DNA from: Clostridium tepidum
GTDB lineage: Bacteria > Bacillota > Clostridia > Clostridiales > Clostridiaceae
DNA: 54,118 nt
Direction of reading: 5' to 3'
NCBI RefSeq assembly: GCF_002008345.1
Contig: NZ_MRAE01000020.1
Coordinates: forward strand, 1-54,118
Shown here in pieces: positions 47,532 to 54,118 of this stretch; the first letter of the stretch is position 1; every line of letters starts with the position of its first letter. A program made the translations under genes and the position numbers. The notes under the pieces are model-generated. The model did no database searches and was not told where the DNA came from. It was given only the letters and a program-made list of their open reading frames with translations.

Positions 47532-48674
47532 GTGAAATTTGCAAAATTTAAGAAAAAGTTTTTAATTGCACTGTCTAGTATATTAGTATTAAGTAGTTTA
47601 GTTGGTTGCCAACCAAATTCAAATGGAAAAGATGGGACTATAAAGGTTGGATTAGTTGCACCTTTATCTGGAACTATGGCACAGGATGGTAAAAGTATAT
47701 TAAATGCCGCTCAATTAGCAGTTGATGAAGTTAATAAAGAAGGCGGAATTAATAACAAAAAAATAGAATTAGTTTATGAAGATGATAAAGGAGAACCAAA
47801 GGAGGCTGCATCTATTGCTAATAAATATTCATCAGATAAAGATATTATGGCAGTTATAGGTAGTTTTTCTGCTCCATGTACTTTAGCAGGAATACCTATT
47901 TATACTAAAGCTAAGATTCCAATGATGGGACCTTGTGGTTCAGCACCAGCTTTAAGTGGTAGTAGTGAATATTATAGAAAAGTAACTCCATCAGATTTAA
48001 CTACAGGAACAGAATTATCAAAATGGATGTTAAAAGATTTGAATTATAAAAAAGTTGCTATTGTATATGTAAATAATGATTATGGCAAAGGTGTTGCTGA
48101 AAGTGTAGATAATTTTTATAAAGAAAATGGAGGACAAGTTGTAGCTAAAGAAAGTTATATGCCTAAAACTCAAGATTTTGGAAGTATAATAACAAAAGTA
48201 AAAAGCAAAAATCCAGATATAATTATAATGGGATCTTTTTATGGTGATGCAGGTGCTTTTCTTAAACAAGCTCATAATGTAGGATACAATCCTAAAGTAG
48301 CAGGACCTACTCCATTACTTTCAAAATCATTAGTAGATTTAGCAGGAAAAGATGCAGAAGGTATATTTACTATAGGGTCTTTTTCTACTAATCTTGAAAA
48401 TGAAAAAGTAAAAGAATTTACAGAAAAATACAAAAATAAATATAATCAAGTTCCAAGTAGTTTTGCAGCTTATTCTTATGATGCAACTAAGATATTAATT
48501 GAAGGAATTAAAAAGGGTGGAAATGATAGAGAAAAAATCAATGAGGCATTAAAAAATATGGGAACTTATACTGGAGTGACAGGAAATACTAAGTTTGAAA
48601 AAAGTGGAGATGCAGAAAAGAATCTAATAAGATTCATAGTTAAAGATGGAAAATTTGTTGAGTGGAAGAAATAA
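47532..48674 (+). CDS. livJ: Branched-chain amino-acid ABC transporter, substrate-binding lipoprotein
   Basis: 380-residue type I periplasmic-binding-fold receptor. Lipobox SLVGC gives lipidated Cys26. VGLVAPLSGTMAQDGKS, ELVYEDDKGEPKEA, GSFSAPCTLA and VNNDYGKG are standard LivJ/LivK landmarks. GTG 47532 follows AGGGGGAG by 7 bases; the TTG at 47502 precedes that site. First of the liv genes, which follow without gaps. Leu/Ile/Val is the likely ligand, but the family also binds other amino acids. Confidence 0.92.
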   Translation: MKFAKFKKKFLIALSSILVLSSLVGCQPNSNGKDGTIKVGLVAPLSGTMAQDGKSILNAAQLAVDEVNKEGGINNKKIELVYEDDKGEPKEAASIANKYSSDKDIMAVIGSFSAPCTLAGIPIYTKAKIPMMGPCGSAPALSGSSEYYRKVTPSDLTTGTELSKWMLKDLNYKKVAIVYVNNDYGKGVAESVDNFYKENGGQVVAKESYMPKTQDFGSIITKVKSKNPDIIIMGSFYGDAGAFLKQAHNVGYNPKVAGPTPLLSKSLVDLAGKDAEGIFTIGSFSTNLENEKVKEFTEKYKNKYNQVPSSFAAYSYDATKILIEGIKKGGNDREKINEALKNMGTYTGVTGNTKFEKSGDAEKNLIRFIVKDGKFVEWKK

Positions 48675-48677
48675 CAT

Positions 48678-49550
48678 ATGATTATAGAAGTATTAGTAAA
48701 TGGAATTACCCTAGGCAGCATATATTGTTTGGCTGCCCTGGGTTTTAATATGATTTTTGGTGTATTAAAGATGTTAAACTTTGCTCATGGTGAAGTATTA
48801 ATGTTTGGAACTTTTGTTTTTTTTACCATGGTAAGCATATTTAAAATGCCATTAATTTTAGCTATTATTTTAACTATAGTTATTACTGGATTTATAGGGA
48901 TTTTATTATATTTGATAGCTTATAAACCAGTATTAAAAGGAGATGCAATGGCTCCTCTTTTAAGTTCATTAGGAGTTTCTATAATGTTAGAAGCTTTAGG
49001 ACAACTTATATGGGGAACAGAAATAATACCTTTTCCAATAAATATACCTAAAGGAACATATTCTATTGCTTCAATAAAGCTGTCTAATATACAAATATTT
49101 ATTTTTTTATTTTCTATAACTTTAATGATAATTTTATACAAATTTATAATGAAAAGTAATATTGGATTACAGATAAGGGCACTGTCTTATAATAGAAAAT
49201 ATGCAGAACTTATGGGAATAGAAACAGATAAAATTACTATGATAGTTTTTTCTTTAGCTACTATATTAGCTATGGTTTCAGGAATATTAAGTAGTATGTA
49301 TTACGATGCCCTTTATGTCACTATGGGAAGTGGAGTAATGATTAAAGCTTTTGCTGCTGCTATTTTAGGTGGTATTGGAAGTATTCCAGGAGCCTTGGTT
49401 GGAGGATATATATTAGGAATATCTGAGAGCTTAGTTGGAGCTTATATTTCTACATCCTATGTAGATGGAATAGCCTTTATAATATTAGTTCTAGTATTAA
49501 TTATTAAGCCTAATGGAATATTTGGTGAAGAAATTAAGGAGAAAGTATAG
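48678..49550 (+). CDS. livH: Branched-chain amino-acid ABC transporter permease LivH
   Basis: 290-residue polytopic protein with about eight helices. The opening NGITLGSIYCLAALGFNMIFGV and LNFAHGEVLMFG are LivH hallmarks; the ATPase-contact loop YNRKYAELMGIETDKI and AAILGGIGSIPGALVGG complete it. It begins 3 bases after livJ. Confidence 0.95.
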   Translation: MIIEVLVNGITLGSIYCLAALGFNMIFGVLKMLNFAHGEVLMFGTFVFFTMVSIFKMPLILAIILTIVITGFIGILLYLIAYKPVLKGDAMAPLLSSLGVSIMLEALGQLIWGTEIIPFPINIPKGTYSIASIKLSNIQIFIFLFSITLMIILYKFIMKSNIGLQIRALSYNRKYAELMGIETDKITMIVFSLATILAMVSGILSSMYYDALYVTMGSGVMIKAFAAAILGGIGSIPGALVGGYILGISESLVGAYISTSYVDGIAFIILVLVLIIKPNGIFGEEIKEKV

Positions 49551-50495
49551 ATGAAGTTATTTAAAAATAACAAAATTATGTTTTTAATAATTTTGGTAAT
49601 ATTGCTTGTAGCACCTTTTATGATTACAAATCAATATATTCTACATATCATTATAACTATACTTTTATATAGCATATTAAGTATGAGTCTTAATTTTGTT
49701 AGCGGTAATGCAGGGCAAATTTCTGTAGGACATGCTGCTTTCTATGGTATAGGGGCCTATACAACTAGTATACTTATGATTAATGCTCATTTGTCTTTTA
49801 TAACTGCTATGTTATTAGGGGGATTGTTAGCAGGCATATGTGGAATATTTTTAGGTATACCATCTTTACGTGTAAAAGGGAACTACCTTTGCATAATAAC
49901 TCTTGGATTTGGAGAAATAGTAAAATTAATATTGTTAAATTGGGATAAAGTAACCGGTGGACCTATGGGTATTTCCTTTATACCTAATCCAGAATTTTTA
50001 AACATATTTAAGGATAAAAACTTAGGATTTTATTATCTAATATTATTTTTATTTGTGATTTTCTTTGTTATATTATATAAATTAACTTATTCTAATTATG
50101 GATTGCTTATGTTAGCTGTTAGAGAAAATGAAATAGCGGCTACATCATTAGGAGTAAATATAACTAGCATAAAATTTTTTGCTTTTATAATAAGCTCTTT
50201 TATAGCAGGTATAGCTGGAGGATTTTATGCAACTTATGTTTCCTTTATAAGTCCAGAGTCTTTTATGTTTAAAGAATCTATAACTATTTTAGCTATGGTT
50301 ATAATAGGAGGAAAAGGAAATATAGTTGGAGCAATTATTGGAGCTATAGTGCTAGCTATTATTCCAGAGTTCTTAAGGGAATTTAATGATTATAGAATGT
50401 TGTTTTATGGATTAGGTTTAGTATTAATGATTGTATTTAGACCTGATGGGATTTATGGGTTGAAATATAGAAAGAAATTTACGTATAAACAATAG
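49551..50495 (+). CDS. livM: Branched-chain amino-acid ABC transporter permease LivM
   Basis: 314-residue polytopic partner of LivH. LNFVSGNAGQISVGHAAFYGIGAY is the family signature; VRENEIAATSLGVN is the ATPase-contact loop. It starts at the base after the livH stop codon with AAGGAG inside livH, so the two are translationally coupled. Confidence 0.95.
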   Translation: MKLFKNNKIMFLIILVILLVAPFMITNQYILHIIITILLYSILSMSLNFVSGNAGQISVGHAAFYGIGAYTTSILMINAHLSFITAMLLGGLLAGICGIFLGIPSLRVKGNYLCIITLGFGEIVKLILLNWDKVTGGPMGISFIPNPEFLNIFKDKNLGFYYLILFLFVIFFVILYKLTYSNYGLLMLAVRENEIAATSLGVNITSIKFFAFIISSFIAGIAGGFYATYVSFISPESFMFKESITILAMVIIGGKGNIVGAIIGAIVLAIIPEFLREFNDYRMLFYGLGLVLMIVFRPDGIYGLKYRKKFTYKQ

Positions 50496-50506
50496 AAGGG
50501 GTATAT

Positions 50507-51244
50507 ATGAACATATTAGAAGTAAAAGATTTAAATATAAATTTTGGGGGAATAACTGCAATAGATAATTTGAATTTTTCAGTGAAAAAAGGAGAGATAT
50601 TAGGGGTTATAGGGCCAAATGGAGCTGGTAAAACTACATTATATAATACTATTACAGGAATATATAAACCAAGTAAAGGGGATATATTTTTAAATAATAA
50701 AAAAATAACGGGAATGAAACCTTATAAAATAAGTAGATTAGGTATTGCAAGAACTTTTCAAAATATAAGGTTATTTAATTCTTTAACGGTTCTTGAAAAT
50801 ATTTTAGTAGGTAGGGTAAGTGAATTAAAAAAACTTGTTAAATTAAATCCTTATATGGAAGAAGCCTGTGATATTTTAAAAGTTGTAGGATTAGAAAAAG
50901 TAATTAACAATATGGCCTCTGAGTTACCCTATGGACAGCAAAGGAAAGTAGAAATAGCTAGGGCTTTGGCTATTTCACCTAAGGTATTACTTTTAGATGA
51001 ACCAGCGGCGGGTATGAATAATTATGAAAAAGGGGATTTGAAAAATTTAATCAATATACTTAGAGAAGATTTGAATATAACAGTACTTATCATAGAGCAT
51101 GACATGGGAGTTATAATGGAGTTATGTGACAGAATTCTAGTATTAGATTACGGAAAAAAAATTGCTGAAGGTAGCCCAGAGGAAATAAGCAATGATGATA
51201 ATGTAATAAAAGCATATATGAGTAAAGGTATAAAGGAGATTTAA
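50507..51244 (+). CDS. livG: Branched-chain amino-acid ABC transporter ATPase LivG
   Basis: 245 residues. Walker A GPNGAGKT, ARTFQNIRLFNSLTVLEN (Q-loop of the LivG type), LPYGQQRKVEIARAL as signature, Walker B VLLLDEPAAGMN and IIEHDMGVIM are intact. AGAAGGGG precedes the start. LivG and LivF form the heteromeric motor of the importer. Confidence 0.95.
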   Translation: MNILEVKDLNINFGGITAIDNLNFSVKKGEILGVIGPNGAGKTTLYNTITGIYKPSKGDIFLNNKKITGMKPYKISRLGIARTFQNIRLFNSLTVLENILVGRVSELKKLVKLNPYMEEACDILKVVGLEKVINNMASELPYGQQRKVEIARALAISPKVLLLDEPAAGMNNYEKGDLKNLINILREDLNITVLIIEHDMGVIMELCDRILVLDYGKKIAEGSPEEISNDDNVIKAYMSKGIKEI

Positions 51245-51245
51245 C

Positions 51246-51947
51246 ATGTTAATAGTTAAAGATATTAATGTAAATTATGGGGTTATTCCTGCTCTAAAGC
51301 AAATATCTATAAGCGTTAATGAAGGGGAAATAGTAACTATAATAGGTAATAATGGTTCTGGAAAATCTACATTATTAAAAGCAATAACAGCACAATTAAA
51401 ATATACTGGAGATATTTCTTTTTATGGGGAATCTCTAAAAGGGATGAGCACTCATAAAATAGCTCAAAAGGGGATATGTTTAGTTCCGGAAGGTAGAGGC
51501 ATATTTCCTTTGATCACAGTAGAGGAAAATTTACTTTTGGCCTTTTGTAACAAGATAAGTAAAGGTACTAAAGATGAAAAAATACAAGAAGTTTATACAA
51601 GATTCCCAAGATTAAAAGAAAGAAGAACACAACTAGCAGGTAGCTTAAGTGGCGGAGAACAACAAATGCTTGCTATAGGACGAGCTATCTTATCTAGTGC
51701 TAAGTTGATATTACTAGATGAACCTTCCATGGGATTAGCTCCTATTATGGTAGAGGAAGTTTTTGAAACTATAAGATCTATAAATAAGGAAGGAACATCT
51801 ATACTTTTAATTGAGCAAAATGCTTCTATGGCTTTAAAAGTATGTAATAGAGGATATGCCCTAGAAAACGGGAAAATAGTATTAGAGGGAAGTACAGAAG
51901 AATTAATTAAAAGCAATTTTATTAAAAAAATTTATCTTGGAAGGTAG
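51246..51947 (+). CDS. livF: Branched-chain amino-acid ABC transporter ATPase LivF
   Basis: 233 residues. Walker A GNNGSGKS, LVPEGRGIFPLITVEENL (typical of LivF), LSGGEQQMLAIGRAI, Walker B LILLDEPSMGLAP and LLIEQNASMAL are intact. It starts 1 base after livG with AAAGGAG in the livG end. It completes the transporter. Confidence 0.95.
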   Translation: MLIVKDINVNYGVIPALKQISISVNEGEIVTIIGNNGSGKSTLLKAITAQLKYTGDISFYGESLKGMSTHKIAQKGICLVPEGRGIFPLITVEENLLLAFCNKISKGTKDEKIQEVYTRFPRLKERRTQLAGSLSGGEQQMLAIGRAILSSAKLILLDEPSMGLAPIMVEEVFETIRSINKEGTSILLIEQNASMALKVCNRGYALENGKIVLEGSTEELIKSNFIKKIYLGR

Positions 51948-51975
51948 AGTTCATATTAAAAGAGAGGTTAATTTT

Positions 51976-52758
51976 ATGGATATAAAAAATATATGCAAGA
52001 ATTTATATGGTACATTAAATTTAGAGAGAAAAATGGTAGGGGTTAAATTTATATTTACAAAAGACCATTTTGAAAAGTTGGATATTCCTAAATTAAATAG
52101 CAAAGTAACTTATTGTTATATGGTTAAAATGGCTTCAAATGGAAGAGAATTTAAAGCTAATGAAGAAAATTTTAAATGTTTAGCCTCTGCAAGAGCTTTA
52201 GGTATAATTTCTAGTAATAATTATATAGACTCAGGACAGCACTATGGAAAACATGGCCTATATGATAGTTTAGCTACGGCTAAAAAGGTACAAAAGGATA
52301 TTACATTTATAAATCATTCAATATATGGGATAGAAATTAAACCTTTAGAAAATTTTGTAGAAGAGCCAGATGTAGTTATCATTATAACTAATCCTTATAA
52401 TGTAATGCGAATAGTTCAGGCATATACTTATAAATATGGAGTGCATAAAAATATAACCTTAGGTGGCAATCAAGGAATATGTTCTGAATGTACAGCAGTT
52501 CCTTACGAAAATAATGATATTAATATATCAACTTTGTGTTCTGGAACAAGATTTTTTTGTAAATGGGATGAAAGTGATATGGGGATAGGATTTCCATTTA
52601 ATAAGATTAAAGACATTGAGAATGGGATATTAAAAACATTGAATCCAACTGAGCAAAATCATAAGAAAAAAGAGATAGAACTAAAGTGTAAAAGTATGAG
52701 AAAAAACATTGATATAAAATATAATGAAAATTATTTTGTTAATTATAAACAATATTAA
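51976..52758 (+). CDS. DUF169 family protein
   Basis: 260-residue soluble protein of the DUF169 (COG2043) family, function unknown. Conserved features are MVGVKF near the start, CYMVKMA, the FKCLASARALGI segment, GNQGICSECTAVP and CSGTRFFCKW; the repeated cysteines suggest metal or cluster binding. ATG 51976 follows AGAGAGG by about 7 bases. It lies 28 bases after livF and ends the operon at the strong terminator, so it is co-transcribed with the importer. Confidence 0.82.
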   Translation: MDIKNICKNLYGTLNLERKMVGVKFIFTKDHFEKLDIPKLNSKVTYCYMVKMASNGREFKANEENFKCLASARALGIISSNNYIDSGQHYGKHGLYDSLATAKKVQKDITFINHSIYGIEIKPLENFVEEPDVVIIITNPYNVMRIVQAYTYKYGVHKNITLGGNQGICSECTAVPYENNDINISTLCSGTRFFCKWDESDMGIGFPFNKIKDIENGILKTLNPTEQNHKKKEIELKCKSMRKNIDIKYNENYFVNYKQY

Positions 52759-52844
52759 AATTAAATTTAGATTAGAAAAATAAATTTTCATTATCTGAGA
52801 TTTATTTAAAAATTTTTATTAAAGAATTAGTATTATGTTATACA

Positions 52845-52896
52845 AAGCACTATATAAATTACTTATACTGAGTAATTTATATAGTGCTTATTTTAC
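52845..52896 (+). terminator. Terminator of the liv operon
   Basis: A 19-bp perfect stem (52845-52863 with 52871-52889) and a seven-base loop are followed by attttact. One of the strongest hairpins in the window. Confidence 0.85.
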
Positions 52897-52897
52897 T

Positions 52898-53255
52898 GTG
52901 CCCAGAATTGGCAATAATTTGACGGTGAAGGTTCGTTGGCGGTTTGATAGCAGAAACTACTAGCTAACAGTAAGGGAGTTCATAGTGAGATGGGATCTGA
53001 AGGAAACTGAAAGTAAAATCTTGGTTTGAAGAATACGAACTATATGTAAGGGTTACTAAGATGGAAGTATTTTATAAATAAAACAAAAAATATCACCTAA
53101 ATCTTTATGAGTAAATATAGAGGATATATAAGAAGAAGGTTATTGTTTTTACCTGTGGATATCTGATAGAAAAGTAAACTTAAATTAGTAGGTCAAAACC
53201 ATTTAAAATGGAGGAAAGGAGAAAGAAACCTAAAAAAGATTAGGTCTTAGTTATT
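52898..53255 (+). ncRNA. Structured-RNA-like segment, possible group II intron remnant
   Basis: About 350 bases with clearly higher GC than any other intergenic stretch here and no reading frame. It starts gtgcccag, like a group II intron 5' end, and contains runs such as gaaggaaactgaaagtaaaa and atagaaaagtaaactt that resemble domain I of bacterial group II introns. There is no reverse transcriptase and no domain V. It is most simply an intron fragment; an unrelated structured RNA is possible. Confidence 0.35.
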
Positions 53256-53423
53256 ATCAAACAATAAAATATGTCAATGCCCATTTTAAACTTTCCATTT
53301 AAAATGTCATATAAACAAAATTATTCATACTATATATTAGTACTATACATTAGTACAGAATAACATCAAAAAATTAATAAGAGAATAAATTAAATTATTT
53401 TATTAAGATTAGAAGGTGATAAC

Positions 53424-54118
53424 TTGAGAAATAAATGTAAGAAAATTATATGTATACCTGGATGTGGTAGATGTACTTGCCCACGCGGGGTCACTGGACC
53501 AACAGGACCACAGGGAGTAACAGGCCCTACTGGTTTACAAGGAATAACAGGTCCAACAGGACCGCAAGGTGTTACGGGGCCTACAGGGTTACAAGGAGTA
53601 ACGGGATCTACTGGACTGCAAGGAATAACAGGACCTACTGGATTACAAGGCGTAACAGGTCCAACAGGACTGCAGGGTGTTACAGGACCTACTGGATTGC
53701 AAGGAATAACAGGTCCAACAGGATTGCAAGGTGTTACTGGACCTACTGGATTACAAGGAGTTACAGGTCCAACAGGACTGCAAGGAGTAACGGGACCTAC
53801 TGGATTACAGGGAGTAACCGGTCCTACAGGATTACAAGGAATAACAGGGCCAACAGGGTTACAAGGAGTAACGGGACCTACTGGATTACAAGGAGTTACA
53901 GGACCTACTGGATTACAGGGAGTAATCGGTGCTACAGGATTGCAAGGTGTTACTGGACCTACTGGATTACAAGGAGTTACAGGTCCAACAGGACTGCAGG
54001 GTGTTACAGGACCTACTGGATTACAGGGAGTAACCGGTGCTACAGGATTGCAAGGTGTTACTGGACCTACTGGATTACAAGGAGTTACAGGTCCAACAGG
54101 ACTGCAGGGCGTTACAGG
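53424..54118 (+). CDS. Collagen-like surface/exosporium protein (partial, runs off the window)
   Basis: Reads from TTG 53424 (GAAGGTGAT upstream) to the end of the window without a stop, 231 residues so far. A short Cys-rich head ([15 protein letters not shown], residues 5-19) is followed from about residue 22 by uninterrupted Gly-X-Y triplets, mostly GPTGLQGVT or GPTGLQGIT. This is the architecture of BclA-like exosporium filaments, with a globular C-terminal domain expected outside the window. A CATACTATA box at 53326 could be a sporulation (sigma-E/K) -10. Spore-surface location is inferred. Confidence 0.88.
   Translation, partial: MRNKCKKIICIPGCGRCTCPRGVTGPTGPQGVTGPTGLQGITGPTGPQGVTGPTGLQGVTGSTGLQGITGPTGLQGVTGPTGLQGVTGPTGLQGITGPTGLQGVTGPTGLQGVTGPTGLQGVTGPTGLQGVTGPTGLQGITGPTGLQGVTGPTGLQGVTGPTGLQGVIGATGLQGVTGPTGLQGVTGPTGLQGVTGPTGLQGVTGATGLQGVTGPTGLQGVTGPTGLQGVT
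53487..54118 (+). repeat. 27-bp tandem repeat array with 108-bp higher-order period
   Basis: About 23 units of 27 bp encode GPTGLQG(V/I)T. Synonymous variation is arranged in blocks: the stretch from 53928 recurs 108 bases later from 54036 almost exactly, including the rare GATG variant, which shows a recent duplication of four units. Confidence 0.9.

Noticed and set aside
53487..54118. A CRISPR array or satellite DNA
   Set aside because: The 27-bp units are contiguous with no spacers and keep an open Gly-X-Y frame, so this is protein-coding repeat.

Overview
The window looks like a chromosomal segment of a low-GC, spore-forming anaerobe of Clostridium sensu stricto. The evidence is the very AT-rich coding and non-coding sequence, G-rich Shine-Dalgarno sites with frequent TTG/GTG starts, a Re-type citrate synthase, CWB2 cell-wall-binding repeats, a spore-coat-like protein and a BclA-like collagen protein. 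The C. botulinum group I/C. sporogenes neighbourhood is a plausible home, but this is inference. No toxin gene is present.

Layout. 1-392: end of an rRNA operon (23S 3' end, 5S, tRNA-Asn). 486-2339: a palindromic repeat, an MBL-fold lipoprotein and a PlsC acyltransferase. 2824-7432: Re-citrate synthase, aconitase and isocitrate dehydrogenase, the oxidative half-TCA route to 2-oxoglutarate and glutamate. 7774-10741: an orphan amino-acid ABC ATPase, then a lysine riboswitch controlling an NhaC-family carrier (probable lysine transporter). 10768-13504 (minus): DUF378 protein and panD, panC, panB. 14081-32840: addB and addA, separated by about 11.5 kb that holds a spore-coat-like gene, a TPR gene pair, a TetR-controlled hypB / multi-Fe-S flavoprotein / hypA / DUF5692 operon, a two-unit CRISPR-like repeat, and the wreck of a lactococcin-972-type bacteriocin ABC exporter.

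32977-43100: chemoreceptor, peptidase T, patatin, a damaged small membrane-protein gene plus a 73-residue protein, a CWB2 protein, an amino-acid binding protein/permease pair without an ATPase, a methyltransferase and an EAL-only protein. 43495-46158 (minus): TPP riboswitch with attenuator, then thiD, thiM and thiE (thiamine salvage). 46475-52758: ddl, then a complete branched-chain amino-acid ABC operon (livJ-H-M-G-F) ending in a DUF169 gene. 52898-54118: a relatively GC-rich structured-RNA-like stretch resembling a group II intron fragment, then the start of a collagen-like surface protein built of 27-bp repeats that runs off the window.

The strongest candidate for an undescribed system is 19936-25668. 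A TetR regulator, a sharp 7-2-7 operator inside a strong promoter, nickel chaperones HypA and HypB without any HypC-F or hydrogenase, an 892-residue flavin/Fe-S oxidoreductase and a DUF5692 membrane protein form a coherent inducible unit. Its arginine codon use differs from its neighbours.
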